Shown here piece after piece: positions 52,435-61,941 of a stretch of DNA of 64,000 nt. The notes beneath the pieces are model-generated. The model worked only from the letters and a program-made list of their open reading frames with translations. It searched no databases and was not told where the DNA came from. Origin of the DNA: Alphaproteobacteria bacterium. Its GTDB lineage: Bacteria; Pseudomonadota; Alphaproteobacteria; Micropepsales; Micropepsaceae. The stretch spans positions 1-64,000 of the forward strand of contig JACCXK010000049.1 in NCBI GenBank assembly GCA_013697055.1, in the 5' to 3' direction. How positions within the stretch are numbered: the stretch's first letter is position 1; each line of letters starts with the position of its first letter. Made by a program: the position numbers and the translations under genes.

Positions 52435-55002
52435 GTGAAGGGACGGGCGCCGTTACCCGGCAGCGGACATACCGCCGCCCGGCGCACGGGCCGGAAAGCG
52501 GCCCGCCGGACCGCGGCTGCGGGATCTACCCTCCTCGCCGTCCTTTTCCTGGCCAGTCCCGCCCGGGCGCAGGAACCCGCCGATCCCGCCAACCTGTTCG
52601 GCGGACGCGGGGTGATCGGAACACCCAGCGCGCGCATGGCCCCGGACGGGGAATTGTCCGTCGGCGCCAGCTTTCTGAAAAACAATCAACATTACAATTT
52701 CGGCTTCGAGGTTTTGCCCTGGCTGGAAACGACCTTCCGCTATTCCGGATTACAGCATTTTCAGAAGGATTATCCCGTCTATTACGACCGCGCCTTTGGC
52801 GTGAAGGCGCGACTGTGGGACGAAAGCGGCCCGTGGCCGGCCGTGGCGGTGGGCATCGACGATGTCATCGGCACCGGCGTCTATAACGGTGAGTATGTCG
52901 TCGCCTCCAAGCGGTTCGGCGACGTCGATACCAGCATCGGCATGGGCTGGGGCCGTCACGCGGGCACGGCAGAACTGCGCAATCCCATCGCGCTGGTGAT
53001 CAAGTCCTTCGACCAGCGCCAATCCTTTTTCGGCCAGGCGGGCGGCGCCGACTTCAAGGCCTTCTTCCACGGCCACAATGTCGGCGTGTTCGGCGGCGCG
53101 GTGTGGCACACTCCGTTCGAAGGCCTGTCGCTGATGGCCGAGTATGACAGCGACAACTATTCGCAGGAAAAAGCCTTCGGCAACTTCTCGCCCAGGAGCC
53201 AGATCAATTACGGCCTCGCCTACAACATCTCCGACAGCGCCCTGCTCGGGCTTTATTGGCTTTACGGCAGGAGCGTCGGCGGCAACTTCTCGCTGCGGCT
53301 CGATCCGGTGCATGAGCAATATCCGCAGAAGTTCGAACCGCCGCCCCCGCCCGTGGCCGAACGCAGCGCCGAACAGCAACGCGCGGCGCTGGCCTCGCTC
53401 CTGGGGCAGCGCGATCCGATCAATGCGGTCAACATCAGATTGATGGATGCCCGCAACGCGGACCGCAATGATTTCGTCGATGCCCTGTGGCGGCAGGGCG
53501 GCGATTATGCCGACATCCAGGTCCGGCAAAGCATGCTCGACCTGACGGTGACGGGCACCGTTTCCAGCACGCGTTGCGCTGCCACCGCGCGGCTGATGCA
53601 GGGCGTGGCGGCGCATATCGATCGTGTCCGGCTGCACGACCCGGAGGCAAGGCGCAGCGTGTCCTGCGCCGTGCCGCGCACGGTGGAAGGTGCAGCGGTC
53701 AGCGCCGCCTTCCTGTCCACCGCCAATCTTAAGCTCCTGGCCCTGCCGGTGGTGCAGACCATCGATGCCTCCGATGTCACGCCCGTGATCGACCTCAAGC
53801 AGGCGATGCGCAATATCAGGACGGCGCTGACCGAGCAGCATCTTGTGGTGGAAGCGCTGTCGCTGGGCGCTGGCGACTTGGTGCTTTACTACCGCAACAA
53901 CCATTACTTCGCGGAAACCGACGCCATCGACCGGATCGTGCGCGTCCTGACCAGGGAAGCGCCGCCCGATGTCGAGAAATTTCGCCTGATCGCCATCTAT
54001 GGCGGCATTCCCCAGCAGGAATTCGACGTCCTGCGCGGCCCGGTAGAACGCAGCGCCTCGCAGAACAGCGGCGAGATTTGGGACAAGTCGGTCAGCCTGG
54101 TCGTACCGCCGATGGACAATCCGGTGCTGGCAGCGGCGGGGCGCGAAACCTATCCCCGGTTCAGCTGGGGCATCTACCCGCAACTGCGCCAGGCGCTGTT
54201 CGATCCCAACCAGCCGTTCGGCGTTCAGCTTCTGGCGGCCGCGAATGCGGGCCTTGAGCTGGCGCCTGGGCTGAGCGTCAGCGGCTCGCTGGAAGTCAGC
54301 CTGTATGACAATTTCGACACCACACGCACCAGCGACAGCGCCTTGCCGCATGTGCGCAGCGACTTCCTGAAATACTTCAATGCCGGCAAAACCGGCATCG
54401 GCCATCTGGAGATGGACTATCGTTTCCGGTTTTCACCCACGGTCTATGTGTCGGCGCGCGCCGGCTATCTCGAAAGCATGTTCGCCGGCGCCGGTGGCGA
54501 GATCCTGTGGCGGCCGGAAGGCGCACGCTGGGCGCTGGGCGCCGACCTCTACCAGGTATGGCAGCGCGATTTCGACAGGCTGGTTGGACTGCAGCACTAT
54601 CATGTGACCACCGGCCATGTGTCGCTCTACTACGCCTCGCCCTGGTATGGCCTGAATTTCCAGTTGCGCGCCGGACAGTATCTGGCAGGAGACCGCGGCT
54701 TCACCTTCCAGGTGACGCGGCGCTTTTCGACCGGCGTCGAGATCGGCGCCTTCTTCACCAAGACCAACGTGCCGGCCAGCCAGTTCGGCGAAGGCAGCTT
54801 CGACAAGGGCATCATCATCCGGCTGCCGCTGGGCTGGGTCGCGCCGCTGGAAACCCAGAGCCAGATCGTCATGGATCTGCGGCCCGTGCAGCGCGACGGC
54901 GGCCAGACACTGTTGGGCGATGCGAACCTGTTCGAAGAAAGCCGCCCCACCAGCGAAGGTGAACTGCTGCTGCGAGAACCTGAGCTGCAGAACGCCAATT
55001 GA
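52435..55002 (+). CDS. YjbH family outer membrane protein for exopolysaccharide export
   Basis: 855 residues. After a signal peptide (LLAVLFLASPARA) the N-terminal part reads NLFGGRGVIGTPSARMAPDG and VGASFLKNNQHYNFGFEVLP, the standard start of YjbH proteins. Many amphipathic strands follow, and the C-terminal region (SLYYASPWYGLNFQLRAG, FQVTRRFSTGVEIGAFFTKT, FDKGIIIRLPLGW) is a beta-barrel of the kind seen in E. coli YjbH/GfcD. It starts at GTG 52435 after a divergent spacer of 96 bases shared with the SLBB gene. The mechanism of YjbH proteins is not settled; a role in polymer passage or modification at the outer membrane is inferred from the operon. Confidence 0.88.
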   Translation: MKGRAPLPGSGHTAARRTGRKAARRTAAAGSTLLAVLFLASPARAQEPADPANLFGGRGVIGTPSARMAPDGELSVGASFLKNNQHYNFGFEVLPWLETTFRYSGLQHFQKDYPVYYDRAFGVKARLWDESGPWPAVAVGIDDVIGTGVYNGEYVVASKRFGDVDTSIGMGWGRHAGTAELRNPIALVIKSFDQRQSFFGQAGGADFKAFFHGHNVGVFGGAVWHTPFEGLSLMAEYDSDNYSQEKAFGNFSPRSQINYGLAYNISDSALLGLYWLYGRSVGGNFSLRLDPVHEQYPQKFEPPPPPVAERSAEQQRAALASLLGQRDPINAVNIRLMDARNADRNDFVDALWRQGGDYADIQVRQSMLDLTVTGTVSSTRCAATARLMQGVAAHIDRVRLHDPEARRSVSCAVPRTVEGAAVSAAFLSTANLKLLALPVVQTIDASDVTPVIDLKQAMRNIRTALTEQHLVVEALSLGAGDLVLYYRNNHYFAETDAIDRIVRVLTREAPPDVEKFRLIAIYGGIPQQEFDVLRGPVERSASQNSGEIWDKSVSLVVPPMDNPVLAAAGRETYPRFSWGIYPQLRQALFDPNQPFGVQLLAAANAGLELAPGLSVSGSLEVSLYDNFDTTRTSDSALPHVRSDFLKYFNAGKTGIGHLEMDYRFRFSPTVYVSARAGYLESMFAGAGGEILWRPEGARWALGADLYQVWQRDFDRLVGLQHYHVTTGHVSLYYASPWYGLNFQLRAGQYLAGDRGFTFQVTRRFSTGVEIGAFFTKTNVPASQFGEGSFDKGIIIRLPLGWVAPLETQSQIVMDLRPVQRDGGQTLLGDANLFEESRPTSEGELLLREPELQNAN

Positions 55003-55070
55003 ACGCATGGACGGGCCCCCGAACCGTGGTAAATAACGGGCCCACCTTGCGGCGGCCGACGGAGCAGTGA

Positions 55071-56045
55071 ATGACGAGCCTGGATGAAGTTGAAGCCCGC
55101 GCACCCACCGCAGCGATACGCGAGTTCCTGCGCAACTCGATTTCCATCTCCGACATAACGCAGCAGCTATGGTCCGGCCGGCTGATCGTGGTGGCCGCGC
55201 TGGTGCTGGGGCTGATTTATGGACTCTATGACGCACACCGCGCGGGCCCGCAATTTCAGGCGAACATCGAAATCCTGCCGGCGGAAACCGGCGACGGGGG
55301 CGGCGGCGGCGCCGGTGCGATCGGCATGCTGGCCAGCCTGGCCGGCGGCAGCGGCGGAGGCCCAATATCGAAGTTTACGCAATTTCAGTTCGCCATAGGT
55401 TCCGTCGGAGTGGCGCAGATGCTCGACAAGAAATACGACATGCTCTGCATCATCTATCGCGGCCTGTGCGATCCTAAGACCCATAACTGGCGTCCGCGCA
55501 CCGGCATCGATGCGGCCTTCAACGCCTTTCTGGCGCGCGTCGCGGGCCTGCCCAACCCCAACGGCGCGATGACGCTCGCGGACCTGGCGCAACATAATGC
55601 GAACGGCATCGTCATCACCAAGGACAAGACCAGCGGACTGGTCACGCTGAGCTACCAGAACAAGGACCCGCAATTCGCCGGCGACTATCTCCGCAAGGTT
55701 CTCGACACCACCAACGAGTATGTCCGCGAACAGGATCGCGCTACGGCGCGCAATATGGTGGATTATGTCGCGCACCGCATCGCTACCAATACCAATGTCG
55801 AACAGCGCCAGGCTCTGGATCAATTGCTTCTGCAGCAGGAACGCCGGCAGATGATGACCGAGGTGAACGCCCCTTATGCCGCCACCATTCTTGACGGTCC
55901 GATCGTGCTGCCACTGAACAATGTGCTGCGGAGCACGCTACTGAGTGGTTTCTTCTTCCTGCTGGTCGGCATGGCCATCGTCCTGTTCCGGGGCCTCGTG
56001 CCGGCGCGCTTCCGATTCTGGAGCAGGATTTGCACGCGCTCCTGA
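55071..56045 (+). CDS. Wzz-like chain-length/co-polymerase protein
   Basis: 324 residues. Two membrane helices enclose a periplasmic domain: LIVVAALVLGLIYGLYDAHR near residue 40 and LLSGFFFLLVGMAIVLFRGLV near 295. This is the Wzz/polysaccharide co-polymerase layout. A Gly-rich loop follows the first helix, and the region before the second helix (LDGPIVLPLNNVLRSTL) is the Pro-containing segment of the family. No cytoplasmic BY-kinase domain is attached. It would set polymer length together with the Wzy-like protein that overlaps its 3' end. Confidence 0.8.
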   Translation: MTSLDEVEARAPTAAIREFLRNSISISDITQQLWSGRLIVVAALVLGLIYGLYDAHRAGPQFQANIEILPAETGDGGGGGAGAIGMLASLAGGSGGGPISKFTQFQFAIGSVGVAQMLDKKYDMLCIIYRGLCDPKTHNWRPRTGIDAAFNAFLARVAGLPNPNGAMTLADLAQHNANGIVITKDKTSGLVTLSYQNKDPQFAGDYLRKVLDTTNEYVREQDRATARNMVDYVAHRIATNTNVEQRQALDQLLLQQERRQMMTEVNAPYAATILDGPIVLPLNNVLRSTLLSGFFFLLVGMAIVLFRGLVPARFRFWSRICTRS

Positions 56046-57298
56046 ACCGCAAGATTAATGTCCAGACTTGGCTGGTCTTTTCGACTCTGGCCAGTGTCTT
56101 CCTGATCATCAAGATCGGACGTCTCGGCGCGGACATATTTGCCGGTTATCCGATCGTTATCCTCAATGCCGGCCTTCTTTTGCTGCTGGGAAGACTGATG
56201 ATCCACAAGAGCCACGCCATCCTCATCGCCCTGATCGCCGTCACCAGCGTGCTGGCGGCGCATTTTTCGCACACTCCGATGACGGCGATCCTCGCCCAGA
56301 TAACCGGCATCATCTTGATGTCGGTCTGCTACTTCAGCGTGCTGCTGACCTCCGGCCTGACGGTGCCGCGCTGGATGAACCTTTATGCCGATGTCGCCTT
56401 TTACCTGGCAGTCTTCGGCATCGCCGCTTTCATCGCCCAGCACATCCTGCACTACGACCCGGAAGGCGATCAGCGCCTGAAATCCATCTTCGCCGAGCCG
56501 TCCCTGTTCGTTTACACCACCTTGCCGGCAATGGGCTATTACATGAATGCCTGGGCGAGCGAGCGGCGATACGGGCTCGAAACCTTAATCTTTCTGCTGG
56601 CCTATGTGCTGGCGGATTCCGCGCTGGGCTTTATGGGCCTGCTGCTGATCGGCGCGTTTACCTTCATCAAGCGCTTCACCATCTGGCATCTGTTGCTGGG
56701 CGCCATCGTAATAGCCACTCTGCTGGCCGGACTGTTTTTTGCCAGCGAAAATTTCCGCTTGCGTGTCACCGATACAGCCGTCGCCGCGTCCAGCGAGGAC
56801 ATCAAGCAGACCAACGGCAGCACCTTTGCCTTTCTGTCCAACCTTTACGTCACGGGTCACGCCGTGGCCGATCATCCGGTGTTGGGCGTCGGCATCGGAG
56901 GATATCGCAGCGCCTATGACCGCTATATCAGTGAACTCGGCCAGGTAACTTTGGAGAGCAACAAGAATTCCGTCGGACTGAACAGCGATGACGCCAATTC
57001 CCTGTTCCTGCGGGTGGTGGCGGAGCTGGGCCCGATCGGGCTGATCGCCCTGTTGGGCTTCCTGATTGTCTGCGCCAAAGTAGACGGAACGCCTTATCGC
57101 CAGATCCGCAATGCGCTGTTGCCTTATTTTTTTGTGCGCATGTCGCGCTTCGGCGCCTATTTCTCGATGGAGCTCTACTTCTTCGTGGGTCTCTATCTGC
57201 TCAATTTTCTGGATTACCGCCGGCAGGTGGCATCCGCCGTTCCCGGCGCCCTGCCCGCCCCTGCCGATCCCGCCGGGGCGCGCTACAGCCCGGGATAA
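56030..57298 (+). CDS. O-antigen polymerase/ligase-like membrane protein (Wzy candidate)
   Basis: 422 residues with about eleven hydrophobic segments and one large periplasmic loop (about 235-310) that contains GHAVADHPVLGVGIGGYRSAY, a pattern typical of the Wzy/WaaL family (shown here by its parts HPVLGVGIG and GGYRSAY). The nearby NSVGLNSDDANSLFLRVVAE is the other conserved loop. It would polymerise repeat units on the periplasmic side of the inner membrane. The only in-frame start before the first helix is TTG at 56030, which overlaps the Wzz-like gene by 16 bases; the start is therefore uncertain. Confidence 0.75.
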   Translation: MHALLNRKINVQTWLVFSTLASVFLIIKIGRLGADIFAGYPIVILNAGLLLLLGRLMIHKSHAILIALIAVTSVLAAHFSHTPMTAILAQITGIILMSVCYFSVLLTSGLTVPRWMNLYADVAFYLAVFGIAAFIAQHILHYDPEGDQRLKSIFAEPSLFVYTTLPAMGYYMNAWASERRYGLETLIFLLAYVLADSALGFMGLLLIGAFTFIKRFTIWHLLLGAIVIATLLAGLFFASENFRLRVTDTAVAASSEDIKQTNGSTFAFLSNLYVTGHAVADHPVLGVGIGGYRSAYDRYISELGQVTLESNKNSVGLNSDDANSLFLRVVAELGPIGLIALLGFLIVCAKVDGTPYRQIRNALLPYFFVRMSRFGAYFSMELYFFVGLYLLNFLDYRRQVASAVPGALPAPADPAGARYSPG

Positions 57299-57301
57299 TG
57301 G

Positions 57302-57976
57302 ATGAAAAACATTGCAATCCGCAAGCGCCGTGCCCCGAACCACCTTGCGCTCTGGGGTGCGATCAGCCTTTGCCTGGCGGTGACAGAGGCACAGGCCGCT
57401 TATCCGGGCCAGCCTATTGCCGTGCATGGCGACAGCACCGCCATCGGCTCGCGCATACCGTTGCTGGAAAAATACTGGAACATTTTTCCCCAGCTGGATG
57501 GGGCGCGATGGTGGAATCAGTTATCCCAAAGCTATCGGCCCGCCCGGCCCGTTTTCAACGACGGGGTCGGCGGGCAAAGCATCGTCACCATGCGCCGGAA
57601 GATGGAACAAGACGTTCTTCACAGGCGCGACACCACCATCATTTACGATCGCCGGAATGACGGAGAAAATGCGAACAGTTATGTGGAAAATCTGGCGGCT
57701 GCGCTTGCTACATTGGCAACAGATCATTTTCTGATTATGCCGCAAGTGCCCCGCGCGGACGCAGAGAGTCCGCAGGACTTGGCTGTCTTGAAAAAGATTG
57801 ACGGCCTCGTATCTGCGCGCTGGCCGCACAACAGCTTCAGCGGCCCGGAGCGCCAACGCTTCTTGGCCGCGCTCGCCTTTTTAGACACAAGAGACGACGG
57901 GTTACACCGCAACCGCAAAGGCCAGGCCATTGAAGCCCGGCTAATTAAGGCATGGCTGAATGCGCGGGGATGGTAA
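57302..57976 (+). CDS. Exported SGNH/GDSL-like hydrolase
   Basis: 224 residues with a signal peptide (LALWGAISLCLAVTEAQA). The four SGNH blocks can be seen in order: HGDSTAIGSR (block I Ser), FNDGVGGQSI (block II Gly), YDRRNDGENANS (block III Asn) and DDGLHRNRKGQ (block V Asp and His). The protein is probably a periplasmic esterase or acyl-transferring enzyme acting on the polymer. It follows the polymerase gene by four bases and therefore belongs to the exopolysaccharide operon. Small for the family but complete. The substrate is unknown. Confidence 0.72.
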   Translation: MKNIAIRKRRAPNHLALWGAISLCLAVTEAQAAYPGQPIAVHGDSTAIGSRIPLLEKYWNIFPQLDGARWWNQLSQSYRPARPVFNDGVGGQSIVTMRRKMEQDVLHRRDTTIIYDRRNDGENANSYVENLAAALATLATDHFLIMPQVPRADAESPQDLAVLKKIDGLVSARWPHNSFSGPERQRFLAALAFLDTRDDGLHRNRKGQAIEARLIKAWLNARGW

Positions 57977-58072
57977 CCCCTCGATCTTTAGGCCATTTTC
58001 TCGAAATTTGGCAGGATTGCCACTGGCGAGGGTTCGGGTTATGCATCGGCCGCTTTTGCGGATGACAGGTTG

Positions 58073-59131
58073 ATGCGAAAAAAGGCCCTGATTACAGGCG
58101 TTACCGGCCAGGATGGCGCACTGTTGGCCGAGCTGCTGCTGGCTAAGGGTTATGAGGTTCATGGCGTCAAGCGCCGCTCCTCTTCTTTCAACAGCGAGCG
58201 CATCGATCATCTCTATCAGGACCCGCACAAGGCGGGCGCCAATTTCTTCCTGCATTATGGCGACCTGACCGACTCCACCAACCTGATCCGCCTGGTGCAG
58301 GAAACCCAGCCTGACGAGATCTACAACCTGGCCGCCCAGAGCCATGTCCAGGTCAGCTTCGAGACCGCAGAATACACCGCCAACGCCGACGGCATCGGTG
58401 TGCTGCGCCTTCTGGAAGCGATCCGCATCCTGAAGCTGGAAGACAAGGTGCGGTTCTACCAGGCTTCGACTTCCGAACTGTACGGCAAGGTGCAGGAGAC
58501 GCCGCAGAAGGAAACCACGCCCTTCTATCCGCGCAGTCCCTATGCCGCCGCCAAGCTTTACGCCTACTGGATCACGGTGAATTACCGCGAGGCCTATGGC
58601 ATGCATGCCTCCAACGGCATCCTGTTCAACCATGAAGGCCCCACCCGCGGCGAGACCTTCGTCACCCGCAAGATCACCCGCGCCGTGGCCGCCATCCAGC
58701 TTGGCCTGCAGAAGACGCTCTACATGGGCAACATCGACTCGCTGCGTGACTGGGGCGATGCCCGCGACTATGTGAAAGGCATGTACCTGATCCTGCAGCA
58801 GGACAAGCCCGACGATTACGTGCTGGCCACCGGCGAGATGCACTCGGTGCGCGAGTTCATCGAGGTCGCCTTTGCCGAAGTCGGCCGCAAGATCAACTGG
58901 CGCGGCCAGGGCGTGGATGAAGAAGGTGTCGACGCCGGGACCGGCGAGGTCCTGGTCAAGATCGATCCGCGCTATTTCCGCCCCACCGAAGTGGAACTGC
59001 TGCTGGGCGATCCCAGCAAGGCGCGCAAGGCGCTGGGCTGGAAGCATGAAATCACCTTCCCGCAGCTGGTGAAGGAAATGGTCGCCTCCGACGTCATAAA
59101 AGTCGCGGAAGAAGGCAAGCGCAATTCATGA
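58073..59131 (+). CDS. gmd: GDP-mannose 4,6-dehydratase
   Basis: 352 residues. [19 protein letters not shown] is the cofactor loop, [13 protein letters not shown] is conserved, [16 protein letters not shown] carries the Ser/Thr and Glu and the following [12 protein letters not shown] the Tyr and Lys of the active site. It converts GDP-mannose to GDP-4-keto-6-deoxymannose. ManC supplies the substrate and Fcl, whose ATG overlaps the gmd stop (ATGA), uses the product. ATG 58073 is preferred to TTG 58070. A 95-base spacer (57977-58072) separates it from the SGNH gene and may hold a promoter. Confidence 0.96.
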   Translation: MRKKALITGVTGQDGALLAELLLAKGYEVHGVKRRSSSFNSERIDHLYQDPHKAGANFFLHYGDLTDSTNLIRLVQETQPDEIYNLAAQSHVQVSFETAEYTANADGIGVLRLLEAIRILKLEDKVRFYQASTSELYGKVQETPQKETTPFYPRSPYAAAKLYAYWITVNYREAYGMHASNGILFNHEGPTRGETFVTRKITRAVAAIQLGLQKTLYMGNIDSLRDWGDARDYVKGMYLILQQDKPDDYVLATGEMHSVREFIEVAFAEVGRKINWRGQGVDEEGVDAGTGEVLVKIDPRYFRPTEVELLLGDPSKARKALGWKHEITFPQLVKEMVASDVIKVAEEGKRNS

Positions 59132-60078
59132 GCTACGCGCTTGCCGGCAAGCGCGTCTGGGTCGCCGGCCATAACGGCATGGTCGGCAGCGGCCTGGTGC
59201 GCCGGCTGGAAAAGGAAAACTGCACCGTCCTGACCGCGGATCGCGACCGCCTGGACCTGCGCGATGCCGCCGCCGTCGCCGCCTGGACCCGGGCCAACAA
59301 GCCGCACGCCGTGCTGCTGGCCGCCGCCAAGGTCGGCGGCATTGTCGCCAACGACACCTATCCGGCCGATTTCCTGTTCGACAACCTGGCTATTGAAACG
59401 GCCATCATCCATGCCGCCCATCAGGCGGGCGTGGAAAAGCTGCTGTTCCTGGGCTCTTCCTGCATCTATCCGAAGTTTGCGCCCCAGCCGATCACCGAGG
59501 AAGCGCTGCTGACCGGCCCGCTGGAGCCAACCAACGAATGGTATGCCCTGGCCAAGATCGCCGGCGTCAAGCTAGCCCAAGCCTATCGCCGGCAGTACGG
59601 GCATGATTTCATCTCGGCCATGCCTACCAACCTGTACGGCCCCGGCGACAACTTCAATCTCCAGGCCTCGCACGTCATTCCGGCCCTGATGCGCAAGGCC
59701 CATGAGGCCAAGCTGGCAGCCGCACCCTCCATCACCATCTGGGGCTCAGGGACCCCGCGCCGCGAATTCCTGCATGTCGATGATTGCGCCTCGGCGCTGG
59801 TCTTCCTGCTGAAGAATTATTCCGGCGACGGCCATATTAATGTCGGCTATGGCGACGATGTCACCATCGACGAGCTGGCGCGCGAGGTGATGGCGGTGGT
59901 CGGCTATGCCGGCACCCTGGAGCATGACACCTCCAAGCCTGACGGGACGCCGCGCAAGCTGATGTCCAGCGCCAAGCTGACCGCCATGGGCTGGACGCCA
60001 CAGATCTCGCTGGAACAGGGCCTGGCCGGCACCTATGCCTGGTTCACCGAGCAGGAAAAAGGCGCGCTTCGTGCCTGA
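59128..60078 (+). CDS. fcl: GDP-L-fucose synthase
   Basis: 316 residues. [19 protein letters not shown] is the NADPH loop, [19 protein letters not shown] and [11 protein letters not shown] hold the catalytic Ser, Tyr and Lys, and [11 protein letters not shown] is conserved. It is a bifunctional epimerase/reductase that turns the Gmd product into GDP-L-fucose. The chain is complete. This makes fucose, or a derivative of it, a likely component of the polymer made by this locus. Confidence 0.95.
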   Translation: MSYALAGKRVWVAGHNGMVGSGLVRRLEKENCTVLTADRDRLDLRDAAAVAAWTRANKPHAVLLAAAKVGGIVANDTYPADFLFDNLAIETAIIHAAHQAGVEKLLFLGSSCIYPKFAPQPITEEALLTGPLEPTNEWYALAKIAGVKLAQAYRRQYGHDFISAMPTNLYGPGDNFNLQASHVIPALMRKAHEAKLAAAPSITIWGSGTPRREFLHVDDCASALVFLLKNYSGDGHINVGYGDDVTIDELAREVMAVVGYAGTLEHDTSKPDGTPRKLMSSAKLTAMGWTPQISLEQGLAGTYAWFTEQEKGALRA

Positions 60079-60616
60079 GCGGCAGGATCTTAGCCGCTTC
60101 CGCCTGCCGCCCGGTTTTCGCGGCCGTTCCGCTCCTATCGTGTTTCTCTGGCAGATCGTGCAGGGCTCGCTGTTCGCCTGCTCCCCGCAATTCGCCCATG
60201 GCTGGCGGCGCTTTCTGTTGCGCGCCTTCGGCGCGCGGATCGGGCGCGCCGTCATCGTGCGGCCCAGTGCTCGCATCGCCTATCCGTGGAAAGTGGCGAT
60301 CGGCGACTATGCCTGGATCGGCGACCATGCCGAGCTTTACAGCCTGGGACCCATCAGCATCGGCGCCCACAGCGTGATATCGCAGCGCACCTATCTGTGC
60401 GCCGGCAGCCATGACTATCGGGGCATCGACTTCGCCATTCACGCACATTCCATTACGATCGGCAGTGAGGTCTGGATCGCCACTGATGTTTTTGTCGCGC
60501 CAGGCGTCCGCATCGGAGATTGTGCGGTGATCGGCGCCCGCAGCAGCGTGTTCCAGGATATCGAGGCCGGCGTAATCGCCTTCGGCTCTCCGGCCAAGGT
60601 TCAAGGCAAGCGCTGA
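60071..60616 (+). CDS. WcaF-like hexapeptide-repeat acetyltransferase
   Basis: 181 residues, the usual length. A left-handed beta-helix is visible from about residue 60 on (VIVRPSARIAYPWKVAIGDYAWIGDHAELYSL as parts VIVRP, AIGDYAWIGD and HAELYSL, then ISIGAHSVIS, ITIGSEVWIAT, VRIGDCAVIGA). The His in CAGSHDY is the catalytic position in this group. WcaF-type enzymes O-acetylate a sugar during synthesis of colanic-acid-like polymers, often fucose or a hexose. The GTG at 60071 overlaps the fcl stop by eight bases and has AAGG eight bases upstream. The 3' end overlaps the convergent glycosyltransferase by 16 bases. Confidence 0.82.
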   Translation: MPERQDLSRFRLPPGFRGRSAPIVFLWQIVQGSLFACSPQFAHGWRRFLLRAFGARIGRAVIVRPSARIAYPWKVAIGDYAWIGDHAELYSLGPISIGAHSVISQRTYLCAGSHDYRGIDFAIHAHSITIGSEVWIATDVFVAPGVRIGDCAVIGARSSVFQDIEAGVIAFGSPAKVQGKR

Positions 60617-61818
60617 TCGCTGCCGACGCGGTGGAAGATCCCGATCAGGTGATCCAGCTCGCCATCATAGGAAAAGTCTTTCGCCCGCTGAAGCCCTTTG
60701 GCGCGCAATTGCGCGCGCAGGTCCTGGTCTTGCAGGATGGCGGCGATCTCTGCTGCGCAGCCTTCGACATCCTGGGCTTCATAATAGCGCCCGGCATCGG
60801 CCAATATTTCCGGCGTTGCCCCGGCGCGCGCCGCCAACACCGGCGCGCCGCAGGCCATCGCCTCAATCACCGTGCGGCCGAAGGTTTCCGCGGCGCTGGA
60901 TTGGACATAGAGGTCCGTACCCGCATAGAGCGCGCGCAAATCCTGGATGCCGACATCCTCCAGCGCCACCAGCCGGTCTGACAGGCCGGCATCGGCGATG
61001 CCCTTGAGAACCTGCTCCCGATAGGCCTCACCCATGCTGTCGGTGCGGGAAAAGCTGCCCACCACCACCAGCTTGTGCGGCAGGTCGCGCGACGCCGCCG
61101 CGCGCGCAAAGGCTTCGGCCAAGATATGGAGCAGCTTGTAGGGATAGAGCTGGCCTACGAACAATATATAGGGACCGTTCACGCCGCGTGACGCCAGCGG
61201 CGCCATTTCATCCTGCGTCAGCGGACCGGGACGGAACAGATTGAAATCCACCCCGTGATGCACGACTTCCACGGGCGCCCGAATGCCGCCGCCATAGTGC
61301 TTCAGCAACAGGTCGCGGGTATAGGCGGAATTGACCAGTATGGCGTCCGCGCGGCGCAAGCCCGGACGAAACAGCAGCCGGCGATAAAGCCGCTGCTCCC
61401 ATCGTATGTCTGCGGCCGCGACATGCTGCATGCCCCAGATCGCCAGAATCAGCTTGGTCCGGCGCGGCATCACGAGCGGCGCCACGCCAGAGGAGCCATG
61501 AAACAGGATATCGGCGCCCAGCCGTTTCAGCGCCGGTCCAAGAAGAAAATGCTCCGACAGGATGCGCAAGATGCGGCGGCGATTGCCCCATCCGGCGCCT
61601 TCCACGTGCAGCGCCGGATTCTTCTGGCGGTAATAGGCTGCATCATCGCGGCCCGCGACATAGACATAGGTGTTTGCCGGATCGCGGCCCGGCGCTGCCC
61701 GCGCAAACTGGGTGAACCAGCTCAGCGCGCCGGTGGAATGGGTGGGGCTTTGGAACAGGACGTCGACAGCGATCTTCAAGCGGGCTCGGATCCGGAATGC
61801 GCTGCTTTGTAGGATCAT
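60601..61818 (-). CDS. GT4-type glycosyltransferase
   Basis: 405 residues with GT-B fold. The C-terminal domain holds YILFVGQLYPYKLLHILAEAF, LVALEDVGIQDLRALYAGTD and the donor-site pair of Glu residues in SAAETFGRTVIEAMACGAPV. The N-terminal acceptor domain begins KIAVDVLFQSPTHSTGALSW. It transfers a sugar from a nucleotide donor to the growing repeat unit in the cytoplasm. The start may be ATG 61818 (used) or TTG 61779, which would begin at the first strand. It is the only clear polymer glycosyltransferase in the locus; others must be outside the window. Confidence 0.87.
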   Translation of the reverse strand: MILQSSAFRIRARLKIAVDVLFQSPTHSTGALSWFTQFARAAPGRDPANTYVYVAGRDDAAYYRQKNPALHVEGAGWGNRRRILRILSEHFLLGPALKRLGADILFHGSSGVAPLVMPRRTKLILAIWGMQHVAAADIRWEQRLYRRLLFRPGLRRADAILVNSAYTRDLLLKHYGGGIRAPVEVVHHGVDFNLFRPGPLTQDEMAPLASRGVNGPYILFVGQLYPYKLLHILAEAFARAAASRDLPHKLVVVGSFSRTDSMGEAYREQVLKGIADAGLSDRLVALEDVGIQDLRALYAGTDLYVQSSAAETFGRTVIEAMACGAPVLAARAGATPEILADAGRYYEAQDVEGCAAEIAAILQDQDLRAQLRAKGLQRAKDFSYDGELDHLIGIFHRVGSDQRLP

Positions 61819-61941
61819 TCGCCGCAGCTGGAAAGACCATTGCGACCAGTTATTTATGCGGTCTGCAGGCGGATTTGCGGGGCCGCCCCAGCCCAGCTAG
61901 AAGGGGGCCGCCGGCGGCCTCAACCCCTTAATTCCTGCGCG

